A DNA stretch of 64,000 nucleotides from the NCBI GenBank assembly GCA_029891345.1, contig CM057009.1:305475166-305539165 (forward strand). The letters are read 5' to 3'. Source of the DNA: Dryococelus australis. Lineage: Eukaryota > Arthropoda > Insecta > Phasmatodea > Phasmatidae. The translations under genes were made by a program, and so were the position numbers. The notes under the pieces are model-generated. The model saw nothing but the letters and a program-made list of their open reading frames with translations, was not told the origin of the DNA and searched no databases. This document shows, piece by piece, positions 11,261 through 23,883 of the stretch (position 1 is its first letter; each line of letters opens with the position of its first letter).

Positions 11261-11953
11261 TCATGCATAGAAAGTGATTTTAAACAATCTGAGGTAATTT
11301 CTGGACACAGAATGACATATGCTCAGTCAATAAATATGACATGTATGGAAACCCTCAGCTTCTAGTTGTTATTGTTTTTGCAATTGTTGTGTTTCGATAT
11401 AAGTTTATTTTCACCCCCATCAGTGTTTTGCCCACTACATTCCATCATATTAGCAAGACAGGTCTAAAAGTATGTTTGTTTCATTTATTTCTGCAGTGTC
11501 TTGAGTATCTTTTCGCATAGTTTAACAGTAAAATTCTTCCATGTGTGTAAGTAGATCCCTCCATGGCGCACGGGCCTCCACTCGCTAGTCCTCGCATCAT
11601 GGCGAGAATTTAGTCAGCAAGTCGCACCAATAGGGGAAGGTCGTGTGTGAGACTACTGTCATGTTTTCCCGCCTGGACGGCCCTCGACTTTTTCATCACC
11701 GGTAATCGATCATCAATAGTGTAATATTTTGGAACCTTTGGGTTTTCTGCCATCCGGGTCACTTCCCCTCGCCTCCTCAGAACTTGCATCGCTTGAGGAG
11801 TGTATAATTTTAAGAGCACAAATAGTTTTCATTTAACTAAAGAACTATTTAATGAGTGTAGTCTTCGCCACAGGCAAAAGTGCGCAAATGTATGTCAGTT
11901 GTTCTCCTGGAGGGATCTGTAACTTCAATGAATAAATAGCGTGAACTGACCAG
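11261..11953. other. No gene; possible U3 part of the B1 LTR
   Basis: No coding signal is visible. An AATAAA at about 11931 lies 20 bases before the point where similarity with the second LTR copy begins (11954 versus 13983). This stretch may be the 5' part of the LTR that the second copy lacks. Confidence 0.35.
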
Positions 11954-12350
11954 TGCAGTTTATTTCGGCCACCGCGAGGCATTTCAGGGCACGGGCCCTT
12001 CAACACACCATTATCTATGCAAGTGTCATGTCAATTTTAAAAGGGTAATTATTTATTTTCATGTGTGCTGCAACATATTCAAAGTGTTCGTGTATAGCAT
12101 TTATGGGCATTTGGTTGGCCCTAACAATCCACATGTAGGGAGTTTGATTGTAAAAATAAATATCTGTTTAATTAATTTGCAATACCATGTGGCGATCGGG
12201 CCACCTGAAGAGCCCCTTGTTTAGCAAACAAACGACGCCCCGAACAAGTTTGGGGAATGTTGGTTCAGGTGATCGGTCCGCAGCACCCCGAGAACATCAT
12301 GGAGATCTCAGCTCTACTGCACCATCATCTTTGATGCCGTCACAGCGACG
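11954..12350 (+). repeat. LTR copy 1, elements B
   Basis: It is a direct repeat of 13983-14398. Shared words include GAGGCATTTCAGGGCACGGG, GTTGGCCCTAACAATCCACA, AGAGCCCCTTGTTTAG and GCAGCACCCCGAGAA. It ends CAGCGACG followed by TC and the primer-binding site TGGTGCCTGCCAGG at 12353. Similarity continues through the leader to about 12460. Confidence 0.75.
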
Positions 12351-12352
12351 TC

Positions 12353-12366
12353 TGGTGCCTGCCAGG
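12353..12366 (+). promoter_or_regulatory. Primer-binding site, element B1
   Basis: TGGTGCCTGCCAGG starts two bases after the LTR end. The matching site in the second copy is TGGCGCCTGCAAGG at 14401. Complementarity to a tRNA acceptor end (CCA) is expected for the minus-strand DNA primer. Confidence 0.6.
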
Positions 12367-13215
12367 TAAAAATTTCCAACAAACCTTCCTTTCCAAAATT
12401 GTTCACTGCCCTTGTAACCACAAACCACCCTTTTCCAGGCAATGATAGCCGTCAAATTGTCGGCCTTCCGTGGGAATAATTTTCCCACTAAAATCTGTGT
12501 ATGTAGTTTCGATCAATCTTTTCCAAATTTTTCCGCATCAATCTGACCGCCTATGCCATCCTAACCCTGTCTATCCGCCTACCTGCAACAAGGAGAAGCA
12601 TCGAGGATGCCATCTACAGCATCGATGGGCCTTCCATAAGCCTGGGAGATGCCGAAAAGTGGACCACGTGCTCTACAGGGAAAAGGGAGCACAAAAGCTG
12701 GTTCACCGCCATTGTGGGGAAAGCGGAGTAGGACGAGAAGGCAGCCATCTTGGTGCAGCAAGTATAACGCCAGGGCTCCCGCCACCAGGCTGGACGCAGG
12801 ACAAAAGGAGAGGAATGGAGGGCGCACCCACATCACCTCCTCAAACCCCACCAGTCGCAGCATGTAAAGCAGGACAGGAGGGAGGAACAAAGAGAGGAGT
12901 ATTTCCCTTCATTCCCCACGCTCACCGCTCGTGCTGCCTGCCGGCGGACAGCTGAGCATCGCTGTTTCGTTGACCCCTGCGCCCGCACGCTCCCGAGCAG
13001 AGACAGCCGAGCAATGACCTTCAGAATCGCGCACAAATACCTGAAAAGTCATCCGCACCACTTACGTGGCTGTGTATACAAACATGGCAAGCCATGCCAT
13101 CTCAACAGGAATACCTACGCCGCTTTATTTACAGTGCTTAAAACCACTGCCCAGGAATTTTTTTGACAAATTTGAACGAGGTATGTAATATTGCCATTGC
13201 AACTGCCGAACAGTC
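12367..13215 (+). other. Element B1 leader, no gene
   Basis: GC-rich leader between primer-binding site and Gag. Frames on both strands overlap without domain signal. Similarity to the leader of D at 10380-10720 supports its assignment. Confidence 0.45.
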
Positions 13216-13980
13216 TTGGCAGCAAATAACTGCGCTGCGACCAACCAAGAGCAACCACACACAGCAGAGACAGTGGTGTTAGGTGGAACTTTGCAAAATG
13301 AATCAATGCATTCGCTAGAAATAAAGACAGAATCAGACACTCCCAATTATCATGCACTGCATTATTGCGACAACCTCATTTGTGACGGGCAAGAAGCATT
13401 TATTCTACTTTGTCAGAACTGTAAAACAAAATTTCAAAGGGAATGTCTTATTGAAAAGGAGCAAGTGACAGCAAGCAGGTTAATGTTTATGTGTGGTACT
13501 TGTCACATCAGTGATGTCCAATATAATATGTGCAACAAGTTCAGGACTTATTGTCGACATGTCATATCTAGACAGGTAGTAATGAGAGAACCTTTCAAAA
13601 TTTGCATTGGCAAGCAGGAGGAGATGTAGCAAGCAGGGTCGACGAGAAACAGGGAGCTACTGCACAGGCTGCAGGAGGGGAGGAACTCCTCGCATATACA
13701 GCAGAGCTGCAGGAGAGAAAGCAACATCCAGATGGTAACAATGCACATGTGGTGAGCGGAGAGATACATAAACCATTAGTGTCAGCATTGCTGCCTCCAC
13801 CCCATCCTAATGCAACTCCCTTACCATATGTACCAATCAACACATACTTTCCACCAATGCCTACAATGTATCCGACACACTTTTCCCCGTCCATATTACT
13901 GCCATTGACAACACTATACCTGACCATACCTTCTGCAATGCCCTACATGGGAATGCATATAGAAGGAGCAGCATCAGAAA
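13216..13980 (+). pseudogene. Gypsy B1: Gag N-terminus with PHD-like finger
   Basis: The frame has the PHD-like series CDNLICDG (13366), LLCQNC, KFQREC and MCGTC (13492-13503), that is C-x4-C-x9-C-x2-C-x7-C and a final C-x2-C. The usual His is Gln or Arg. A TAG at 13627 ends the first frame. An overlapping frame continues with a Pro-rich linker (PLPYVPINTYFPPMP) that resembles the linker of B2 (IPTPPYVPPMPTYL). At 13981 the Gag sequence is cut by LTR copy 2, so B1 has no capsid or Pol of its own. Confidence 0.6.
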
Positions 13981-13982
13981 TG

Positions 13983-14398
13983 TGCAGTTTATTTCTGCCG
14001 CTGCGAGGCATTTCAGGGCACGGGCCCTTCAAAACGCCATTTTGTATGCAAGTGTCATGTCAATTTTAAAAGGGGAATTTATTTATTTTCACGTGTGCTG
14101 CAATGTATTCAAAGTGTTTGTGTATAGAATTTATGGGCGTGTGGTTGGCCCTAACAATCCACATGTAGGGAGTCTTATTGTGCATATCAAAGTCTTTTTA
14201 ATTAATTAGCAATAGCATGCGGTGATCGGGCCTCTCGAAGAGCCCCTTGTTTAGGTAAAACAAACGAGGCCCCGAACAAGGTGAGCAACAAGAGCATCGC
14301 GGAAATGTTGGTCTGGGTGATCGTCCTGCAGCACCCCGAGAATATCATAGAGATCTCAGCTCTACCGTACCATCATCATTAACGCCGCGACAGCGACA
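13983..14398 (+). repeat. LTR copy 2, element B2
   Basis: Direct repeat of 11954-12350, starting TGCAGTTTATTTC and ending CAGCGACA before TC and the primer-binding site at 14401 (TGGCGCCTGCAAGG). It sits inside the Gag of B1. Two readings are possible: B2 inserted into B1, or LTR-LTR recombination created a partial tandem. No third LTR follows the B2 integrase. Confidence 0.7.
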
Positions 14399-14609
14399 TC
14401 TGGCGCCTGCAAGGTAAAATTTCCAAAAACCATCCTTTCCAAAATTGTTCACTGCTCTTGCAACCATAACCTACCTTTTTCCAGGCAATGGCAGCCGTCA
14501 AACAATAGGTAGCAGGAAACCATCAATGGGCTTATGTTTGAATGCAGGCAATGCAACACCCAACTGGTGAAGCAGAAAAACACGTGTAACTGGGACACAT
14601 TTTTCGGGG

Positions 14610-15914
14610 AACTACAATAGATGAAAACATGCGATCGTTCGGAGAGCACGGGAAAAATAAGTCAAGGAATCCAAACATGCATCACATGCGAAATTAGGGT
14701 GCATAACAAATGTCAAACCTAAGGGGAATATACCACAGTTGAAGGAGAGAAATTCATTTAACAGGACTGTACAGCCATGAGGGAGAGCATACCTGCCACC
14801 CCACTTGTTCATAACTGGCATGTGGTACCAGCCAGGACTTCCATGCCAGAATCACAACCCACACCTATGACTACCCTTCCATTCCTGTCTCTACCACAGA
14901 TACCAACCCCACCCTATGTTCCCCCAATGCCTACATACTTATCTACACTCATGTACAATCTGTATTATCCCCACAATGTTACCAAACTTACATAACATTT
15001 TGCAACATCCACGCCACTCACGACTGCACAACCAAACACCAACAGTACCAGGGAAACTACACCCATTAGTAACAACATATCAGAAATTAAAAGTTGCCCA
15101 ACACCTACTCGCTTCTAAATGTTGCCAACGTTTTCTGGACAGCTAAACGAGAATCCCTGTGCATTCGTCCACGATTGCACCACACACATGCAACAGTACG
15201 GGGTATCAGAAGATAAGTGGCCAGGCTGTGTGGGTAATCAACTGGAGGGTGAGACGAGGCACTAGTGGAAATCAATGAAACCATTACGGCCTGAAATGGG
15301 TGAAATTTGTTCATGCTTTTCGTTGCAAATTCGGAGGAACATTCAGATCCATTCAACTGCAAAGTAAGTTGACTCTGCAAGAGCAGCAGGAAGGGCAAAA
15401 TCTAACAGCTTTCATCAATCAATAAATTCACCTGGTGCGGTGGTTTCGCCCTGAATTATCCCAATGTGAGGTATTGGAGGTCACCGCCGAGACTGCCCTC
15501 CCTGAGTATTGCACTTCTCTCATCCTGTTACTCAACAGCGGACCGGAAGTGTTTATGTGTGCCGCCACCATACTGGAGTGCAGCATGTGCATGTAGCGAT
15601 GCAAATCGGGAGGTGCTCGGGCGCGCCACAGGCCTCGCGATGTTGGGAACAACCATGGGGAACAGAACAGAGCGAATCAACCAGAATATCAACACAGAAG
15701 ACAGGAACAGCCACTGGTGAACAATAACAGTTTTCAGTACATCATGAAAGGAGGCAGTAGCATGGTAAATGTGACTGCGCATAGAGGTGGAAGTAGATTC
15801 GTCATGTGGGACAGATCGCAGCCACTTCCAGTGCCGTGTCGTTACTGCCTGGGGCAGATCTATCATTGTCCCCAGGAACCCACACAACAACAACAGATGG
15901 CCTACCATCAGTGA
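14610..15914 (+). pseudogene. Gypsy B2: Gag with PHD-like finger, capsid and knuckle remnants
   Basis: At about 14620-14715 a frame reads TCDRSESTGK, then QTCITCEIRVHNKC, a clean C-x2-C-x4-H-x2-C PHD half. The Pro-rich linker (14777-14995) matches B1. A capsid block at about 15130-15235 reads ENPCAFVHDCTTHMQQYGV and EDKWPGCVG and matches element C (EDPVAFLRDRENRLRSYGV, NDWPSSIG), the retrotransposon Gag domain. Near 15837-15869 CRYCLGQIYHC is a degenerate zinc knuckle. Several frameshifts and stops separate the parts. Confidence 0.7.
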
Positions 15915-16059
15915 AGACCAGCATGGAAATGAGTTTTAGAGATAAAGCAACCTGATGTGATCGTCACCCCTCCCCAGAACAACATCCCAACTGTAAGGCC
16001 TAAATAGGCATTAGTAAACAAGGTTAGCAGCCAGAGTGCAAAATTTATAAGGGTACTTG

Positions 16060-16295
16060 TACATGTAAACAGCCCACAGTGTCACACCTTAATAGACATT
16101 GCAGCATCCCACAGTGTTTATTAGGCTAGACTTGTTAATAACAGTGACATAACCTCAACCGGTCAGGTAATACAGCTCGCAAAAGGACAGTGTACAAATT
16201 CCACAGTAGGACAGGCAACAGTTAACATTAAAATCAGAGATCTAGAGACCATATCAACTGCCATAATTACAGATGAAATTACAGATGATGGTAAT
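16060..16295 (+). pseudogene. Gypsy B2: protease remnant
   Basis: The frame includes TLIDIAASHSVY at about 16087-16120, then after a stop QVIQLAKGQCT and VNIKIRDLETIST. All of these match the element A and C proteases in order. The loop reads D-I-A against D-T-A in A and N-T-S in C, so Thr and the canonical Gly are both changed. Confidence 0.6.
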
Positions 16296-16572
16296 GAGTG
16301 CTGCGGTTAACGGAGCAAAATACAATCGTAGACACAGTTGAACGACGTATTTATTTTGGGACAAAGGAAAGGCAGACTGTTTACAATGTTAACAGCCACA
16401 TAGCAGAGTAAGAACCGAAAGTTCAGTTAGGGTAGCAGAATTTGAAAACAACATCCCAGTAGAACACCAGGGCACGTTCCAACATCTTTGAGATAAAAAA
16501 AAAACTGTTTTCACAAAACACGATGCATTACACTGAACTACTGTTGCAGAACATTCAATACTGTTAACTAAG

Positions 16573-17317
16573 GTGGAACCTATTTTTAGCAGCCCACACA
16601 GGTACTTGCCTCATCAAGCCCACATTATTAAAGAGCAAATTCCAGAAATGCTAGCAGATGTGGTTATTGAGTCAACCAAAAGCAAGTATATCTCGGCCAT
16701 CACATTAACGCCAAAAAAGGATGGTATCTGGGGTTTTTGCATGGACTTCAGGTCCATCAATCAGGTCATGTCTAGCATGATAAGCCCCCTCTCCCTATCT
16801 CAATGTAAATGATGTCTTGAGTTCTTTGGGAAGAGCCAGAATTATGTCTTCACTCGACCTACATAGAGGCTACTGGCAAATACCAGTATGCCAGGAAGAC
16901 CTGGAAAAGACCGCTTTTACAGCTCCTGGTGGTCGGAGATATCAGTTCTACGCTATACCCTTCCGCCTCAAGTGCGCCCCGACCACGTTTCAGAGCATGA
17001 TGGTTAGGGTGCTGGACAGCTTAGTAGGGGATTTCACACTGGCCTACTTGGATGACGTGGTGATTTGGTCAGAAAAGTGGGAAGAGCATTTACACTACCT
17101 CTTGTTAGTACTGGAGAGGCTATAAATAAACGGTATGACATGCACAGTTAACAAATGCCACCTGGGGAATACCGATCTGGATTTTCTAGGTCACGTTGTC
17201 AGTGAGTCAGGCAACCGGCCAAACCCCGAACAGTTGAGACTGATAGATCGTCAACAAGCACTGTGCATTCGGAAACAGTTGCGAAAATTCTTTGGCCCGG
17301 TTAATTGGCTGCGGTAG
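16573..17317 (+). pseudogene. Gypsy B2: reverse transcriptase
   Basis: Three abutting frames give the complete RT order. YLPHQAHIIKEQI and KKDGIWGFCMDFRSIN are the fingers. SSLDLHRGYWQIPV is motif A with the first Asp. FRLKCAPTTFQSMM and AYLDDVVIWSEKW are palm motifs B and C with the YLDD box intact. NKCHLGNTDLDFLGHVVSESG is the connection, and LRKFFGPVNWLR follows. Small frameshifts lie at about 16812 and 17130. It is the best-preserved RT in the window. Confidence 0.9.
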
Positions 17318-17840
17318 TATATCGAGCACTTTGCCATAATTACCACACCCCTTATGGATATGTTGTCTCCACAGAAGCGATACGTGTGGGGTTTCAGAAC
17401 GTCAAGGAAAAATTCCGGATGTGCCTCGCACTCGCAAGATACGACGCAGTGTGCCACTCGAACTTGCAGACTGACACCAGCCAAGATGGGCCGGGTGCCA
17501 TACTTTACCAATACAATGATGTCGGCGAAGAGAGAGTAATCGATTTTGCGAGCGCAAAACTTGGAAGGGCAGAATTCAGGTATGACGTTAACAAGCAAGA
17601 ATGTCTTGCTGTCATCTGGGTAGTGAGAAAATACTGTCCATATTTAGAATATTGACGTTTCACTCTCAAAACAGATAATCACTACCTAGTATAGTTGAAG
17701 AGCATGCACGAAGCTCGAAGCAAACATACCCGATGGGCACTGCTGTTACAGGCCTATGATTTCACTATCGATCACATGCCCAGCTGAGAGAACAAACTCG
17801 CAGACACACTGTCACGAACTCCAAACCGACCATTACTGTA
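17305..17840 (+). pseudogene. Gypsy B2: RNase H
   Basis: QTDTSQDGPGAILYQYNDV carries the first Asp (TDTS). FASAKLGRAEFRYDVNKQE and CLAVIWVVRKYCPYLEY carry the Glu-containing helix. After a stop, TDNHYLV and, later, DHMPS with NKLADTLSRTP close the domain. The linear order is complete but the frame is interrupted at 17655, 17690 and about 17787. Confidence 0.85.
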
Positions 17841-18004
17841 ACCGATGACGTGGAGTGGGAAGATGTGTTGCCATCCGTCACACAGGAACCACTCACCGAG
17901 GCATATGTGAATAAATTAAACATCCTAGAAACTGAAGAGCTTGTGTAGGAACTGTATAGAGAAGTTGTAGTGGCGCAGAAAAGCTGTACATTCGCATAGG
18001 AAAC

Positions 18005-18776
18005 GTGAAAGACGTACGAGAAAGAACATGTAGAAGGATGGCGCATAATGGAGGACCGCGTAGAAACGTGTTCACCACGAGATCCGACGACATGGAGGCT
18101 CTACGTTCTTGTAACGTGCAGGGAGAATGTTTTCACACACACACACTCAAGTTCGACAGCGGGACACCCCGGGGCTCAGCAGACCATGAGAAATGTAAAG
18201 GAACATTTTTCTGGCCAGGTTTAACCCATTGCATGCATACCTGGGTTAGGAAGTGCAACAAATGCAATATGTTCAAAACACGCAGAATGGATGGCAACCA
18301 ACAGCAACAGCCGAGGCAGCCAAGGAAACCTTTTGACACAGTGTGTTTAGATCTCAAGGGGTTCATACCCCAAATCAGCAGGGGGCAAGCACTTTATAAT
18401 AGTCGTGATGGAGAACTTTTCATATTGGGTAAGGGCGTACACAATTAGCAGCGCAAGAACAGGGCAAATCGCGGAAGTGATTCAAAACGAATTTTTTGCT
18501 CATTGGGGATACCCAAAATAACTCCTGACCGATAATGGAATGCAGTTCACAGGGAAACATTGGCCGGAGTTGTGTACTGTCTTGGGAGTGCGGCATCTTA
18601 AGACTGTGGTTTATTACCTTCGCGTGAACCCCACAGAGCGGCACAACCAAGAGTTGAAGGCCCAACTCCGGCTCCGTGTGGGTGAGCAGCACAACAGCTG
18701 GGCTGATCACCTGCCCGCTGCACTCTACACACTCCAACGCAGCATCAGGAAAATCCCCTGTGCAAGTACTGTGTAA
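18005..18776 (+). pseudogene. Gypsy B2: integrase, C-terminally truncated
   Basis: The zinc-binding region has GSADHEKCKGTFFWPGL, then RKCNKCNMFK (the Cys pair of the HHCC motif). The core has FDTVCLDLKG with the first Asp, LLTDNGMQFTG with the second Asp and NPTERHNQELK with the Glu, giving the D,D-35-E triad. It ends at SIRKIPCAST; the C-terminal domain and 3' LTR are missing, and the next bases are unrelated AT-rich sequence. Confidence 0.85.
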
Positions 18777-19914
18777 TTTACCATAATTTACCCTCATTGG
18801 ATGTGCTTCACTAGGATTGGGTGTAATTTACCCCAATTTGTTGCTTATTATTGAGGAGACATTATTAGCAAGCTTATGTGACCTTTATTGCATGCCAACT
18901 GTTACTGCTGTGGACACATGACTGATAATTGCATTGGATATTTATGGCATGCCGAGTATATGTCGTTGTGCAATAGCAAATAGCATACATTAATTTACTT
19001 TATTTTTCTATTTCATGAATATATGAAGCAAAGTTATTATGTGACATTGCTAATAATAAGAAAGAATAGTTTTTAGATTTGAAACTTGCAAAAAGCATTC
19101 ATTATTTTGCTTTTTAAAGTCCATCTGAAAGTAGCCCGAAACTAAACTAGGTACTAGTATTTATAACAAAACACAGAAATCCCAATATTGACTTGTGACA
19201 CGAAAATTAGTTGGGTCTGTAGCAATGCTAATAATGCAACTTGTGTAAGTGTAAAAGTTATTCAGATTTACTTAAGAAGTTTTACACGAAAACATGGTAG
19301 CTCGTATTTTAGACTGTGAAGTTCGATTCCCAGTTCTTCCAAAGAAATTTACTAATTGTGAAATAATGCTAAAGATAACATGTATGAATGTAGTAAATGA
19401 ATTAGTTTTATTTGGGTGAAACATAATTTTCTTTTTACTTTGAAAATATATGGCAAGCTGCTTCTAAATGGGAAACAAATGGCAAATAGTTGGGGTGTAA
19501 GTAGCAAATAGCTGGGCTACAAGTGGTCAATAGTTGGGCCACAAGTGGCTTGCTAACAGTTGCCTGACGACATGTAGTTAACTTACAGCCAGCCAGAAGC
19601 AGAAAGCCAGTGGGCCACTGCTGCCACACATGGCCCACTGATGGTGCTGACATGCTTGGGGTACAGTTGGTTATGCAGAAGCGGTCTGCTTATGGGCAGA
19701 TTGTATTTTGCTACATGGAAATTATCCGAACAGTGGTCCAGATGTGGCCAGCTGTATACAACAGCCAACAGTTATTATGCGGGCCACAAGCATCTTCTGG
19801 TGCATTACAGAGGTTTGAATTATTATTAACTAATTATGGGAACCATTTATGGGCTGCTCATGTACAAGCAGATTTGCACAGGTGAACCAACTGACTTTTG
19901 CTTCTTGGCCAGTT
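18777..19914. other. No gene; AT-rich, with degenerate short repeats
   Basis: GTGTAATTTACC recurs at about 18770 and 18819. A degenerate tandem around 19470-19560 repeats AAATAGTTGGG and ACAAGTGG words. Nothing else was recognised. Confidence 0.45.
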
Positions 19915-20700
19915 ATATTCCTTCAATATAATCGCCTCTATCCATATTTACCACCTTCTGCAAAAGGTTCCGAAGACATTGTACACAGTCGCCACATCCA
20001 TCTCTCTTAATATCCTACCATGACCACCTTAAGGTAGAGATCATGGCTTCTATTTTGTCGTACTGCTTTATGCGAAGTAGTTAATTCATTTTAGGGAAGA
20101 GATAGTAATCGTACACAGACTCGTCGGCTGAATGACGGATGTTCAAAAACCTCCCATCATCAGTTACACAGGAGATTCACCACAGCATTAGCAGTGTGAC
20201 ACCATGCACTGTCATGAAAGATGGTGGGAGTCTTTGACAGGAAGTGCCATTGCTTTCTCCTGAATACAGGACAAAGGCGGCATTTCAAGATGTAGCATTA
20301 ATAGGCTGCATTGATCATCTCTCTGTGGGGTACAGCTTGGTGCAGGATTATCATAAGGGTGTCATACAACACAATGCCTATCACTTTCACTCCTTGTGTA
20401 GGGAGCGCTTTCTATGGATGAGACGATCCATGATGCTTTCATTAATTAAACTGCTGCTTCATGCATGGTTTGTCCGACCGGGTTTAGTTTCTTTCATGGT
20501 GACGATTCGTCCTACCTCTAGTAGCGGTACAGCAATATGTCATTTTTGCATTTTGGTAATTTGATAGAGTATTTAATGAGCTGCAAATGCGCAGAAACCT
20601 AGAATGTAATGCAGAATTTGGCACATGGTTCTATACCATATGCCTGTCTCCATTACTGCATCATTCGTAGTCCATCAGTGATCCATATCTAGCAAGAAAG
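19915..20700 (-). pseudogene. Tc1/mariner-superfamily transposase relic
   Basis: Reading minus-strand frames piecewise: IGIVLYDTLMIILHQAVP, then INAAYY, then FHDSAWCHTANAVVNLL (about 20216-20165, with the catalytic Asp in HDSA), then WEVFEHPSFS, then YDYYLFPKMN (about 20112-20082), and GDYIEGI near the end (about 19935-19915). These are the ordered DDE-domain and C-terminal landmarks of mariner-type transposases. Frames shift several times. No inverted terminal repeats were identified. Confidence 0.75.
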
Positions 20701-23227
20701 CAAGGAGCTGAATTATATTGCTACACACTGCAGGTATGAGATAACACTGCAGATTGCAAAAACAAAAAAAAAAGAAGAGGTATTTACAAGTTGTCTATTC
20801 ACAGTGCTGAGAATGACTAATTCAAAATTAAAAAATACATGCTTCGCTTCACTAAGAAGACTAGTAACTAATTCTGTGGTAGCATTCTCTCTATATTCTG
20901 ATTAGTTTTTATATGGTCGACTACATTGTCCCCTATAACATTTTTCATCTTGAGCATATTCAGAACACAACTGGCCTGCAATTGTGTAAAGCACTTTCAT
21001 TGACCCTGGGGACAGAACACATCCCTCTCTTTCCATTTTAGTATTGTAATGATGGGCGAAAGTGAGTTTTGTGCTTTGAGATCGTAAGTACTGCCTCTGT
21101 TCACCCGATAGTTGATCATATGTATTATTGAGCGGTTCACTCCTGAGAAAACCACAAGTGACTGGATGTGACACCAAAAACAATATTTTGATCACTCATG
21201 GCTAACCTTACGAAATTTTTTTAGAATGCCATCTGTGTGTTTATGTGAATGAAAAGAAGAACAACTTACAACACAAACAGCCACATGAATGTTTATGTTT
21301 TGTAGTATTGGAAAAAATTGGTATGGACATAACTATGTTTTATATAATTTACGAACGACATCTATCTTCCCAAAATAAACAGTGTCTTAATTTTATTTAC
21401 TATAATCGCATGTTATTACAAATGTTACCAACTGAACATTGCCACAATTCGCACAGCAAGAAAATATACTCGTTTATTGAAGATTGTCGCGCTTGCGATG
21501 CGACGAAATTAGAAATGATTTATATTTAGAAAGTCCCTCGTGCCCGTGATTTCTGTCGCTTTGACATCACAAAATACTCGTCTGTGATTGGGTGAAGCAT
21601 TACTCCCATCGCATCACGCTAGTCGCATCACGTCTGTCGCGCCAATGTAAATCCAGTATAACATGGAAAATAATTAGTACCCTGGACTTTCGGTATGGAC
21701 CGACTCGAGGTTCTCTCTGATAACCAATTTATAGTGTCGGATTGGTGACTGTAGTGGTAAACTCTGTATACTAGAGGAGATCAGGAGGGATCCCCTTCGC
21801 TGAGAAAGGTAATGTGTTGAACTGTATTAATCTAAAGTGGTGTCGCAGAATAGGGGTCTGGATAGTACCCTGGCCAAACCACATGCACATTTGTGAATTA
21901 GATTGGGGTATTGGCTTTGTTCAATGCAAGAGAGTGCTGGGCACAACTATAATTAAAGGGTGTGTGCATCACAGATTGCGCGGTCGAGGTACAGTAGTGC
22001 TGTATGGCTAAGAGTATCGCATTAAAATACAAAAGCCCTGCCATTGCTGCGCAATGGTCTCTAATATCTGTTGGGTTGTGCTGGATTGGGGAGATCTAAA
22101 TTACATCTCTACCTTTACAGAACACTTTCACCCATCGCACCACTGTACGATATGACAATGCTGCATCACCACATGCTTCAACAGTCCTTAAAAAAAGTGC
22201 TGTGCTCTCCGAACATGCGCCACTTCTGTTCTGATACACTCTTGTTGTTGTTCCTTCATAAATATATAGTTGAGACTTTCCGCTTTCCTCTTCTACCTCA
22301 CAGCACTGCAGTATTTAACTGAATAACACACAGCCATTCTCACTCGCCACACTTCCACGTCTGATCTTCTCTGATAAGCAACATGAACCTCGTGACTCTG
22401 TGACTCAGGCATTTGATGTGCTAGCAGCATGTAAACTACTTTTTACAAAACCCAAGTATTTTTGGAATTGCTATAAATATACATCTGTGTAATATTTTTA
22501 TTATTTTTCATCAATATTACAATCAGAAATTCTCCATTATGCATAAGTGTGTTTATGTTCTACCATTTTCCTTAAGTGTATAGTGAAATACATTCCTGCA
22601 ATTACATTTATGGTCAAAATTTTTCTTCCCCTAGTGAGTAGTATCAACAATTCAAGAATCTTTGCAATGTTGTATACTACACAGTTTCAAGTAAAAGGGT
22701 CGGCCTAGAAACTGTTGAGAACTGGTAAAAATATTTGATTAAATATGTTCAAGTATTGCGGTTTTAAGGATATTTTTTAATTCTTATGGGAAACAATTAT
22801 TCTGTAGTCACATTCCTGATCAAACATAAACACTTTTAAGAATATATATTTAAACAGAGATTAACAGTGCTATCTTGTACAAATTTAACACAGAAAATGT
22901 GAAAAACCTATTCTTTGTCTTTGGAATCTTGTAATAATAAAAATTTTTTAATGACACACATCTAAAAAATGTACATACAAAGGAAAATAATGGTTAAAAT
23001 TTATTTGATTTTTATTTTTTGCCTAAAATATTGTTGTTTTGTGTTAAAATATGAAACCTGAATCAGAAATCCCTCATAAAATAACATCAAATATTAAAAT
23101 TTAAATCTTCGATTTTTGTTGTTTCCACTTTCCCCTGATTTACTCCAACTTACATTTGTTACATTCCCTCCTATAAAATGTAAGATGTATCACGTGTGGC
23201 TAGTAAGTACATCGTGTACATTGCGTA
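20701..23227. other. No gene seen; AT-rich
   Basis: About 2.5 kb has no recognisable domain. Around 21484-21645, GTCGCGCTTGCGATGCGAC is followed about 110 bases later by the roughly inverted GTCGCATCACG and GTCGCGCC, which may be remnant inverted repeats of a small DNA transposon. The 22440-23200 part is very AT-rich. Confidence 0.35.
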
Positions 23228-23883
23228 ATGGCAGGTAAGTTAGTCAGACTTCCTTTATGGCACAAACGATATATACTTTATAATACCACCAACATCCTAC
23301 TACGAATAAATGGGCCAATCAACAAAAAAGGAACAGAAGCAATAACAAAACATAAAACTATTATTACGGCAAAAAAGATTTATTATAGATTAAAATACAA
23401 TCCAGCATGACTATGAATATGCATGTCACCAGTCGTTCCAACTTGCTTGCGATACAACAAAATCTCATCACCAATTTCAAACTTTATCTTCTTACGCGAA
23501 AACATGGAAGCCTTACCAAATACACTAATAACAGCAGTATTATCGGCATTCCCTACATGAACTGGAAAAGTCTTCCAACATATTATATCACGAGGGTCAA
23601 TGTCACCAATTTCCTTTTGAGTATGCTACTTCCTGAAGAAACACATTTCCAACAAACCACTACCTGCTTTCTCGGTTATTCCTTGCAGACCAAAACGGTA
23701 CAAAAACGACAACAAAATTTAACTCTCTTCTATATCAACTATCTTAACAGTACAAGACCTACTGTCCTTATTGACATCCTTAGTAAAATACAACATATTT
23801 CGGTATATCTTCTTAGGATAATACATAAACATGTGTTTTTTTCTATGCTGGATGTAAAGGTGGCAGAAAGGTGTCGTATATAA
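23228..23883. other. Two unrecognised open frames
   Basis: The plus strand has frames of 60 (23228-23410) and 158 codons (23407-23883), overlapping by a few bases. The minus strand has a competing reading around 23560-23400 containing FEIGDEILLYRKQVG, which looks more protein-like than the plus-strand text. I recognise no family. The AT-rich composition makes chance frames with Asn, Thr and Ile likely. Confidence 0.2.

Larger units (their letters stand above)
11954..18776 (+). mobile_element. Gypsy B1-B2 composite
   Basis: Layout: LTR, primer-binding site, leader, Gag start (B1); then LTR, primer-binding site, leader, Gag, protease, RT, RNase H, integrase (B2). Both halves belong to the same PHD-Gag lineage as elements A and C. 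The composite is truncated at 18776. Confidence 0.75.

Noticed and set aside
13602..14069. 155-codon frame as a single protein
   Set aside because: Its end reads through the start of LTR copy 2 (from 13983), so the C-terminal part is LTR translation.
21245..21529. 94-codon plus frame as a gene
   Set aside because: AT-rich chance frame with no recognisable motif and stops in adjacent sequence.
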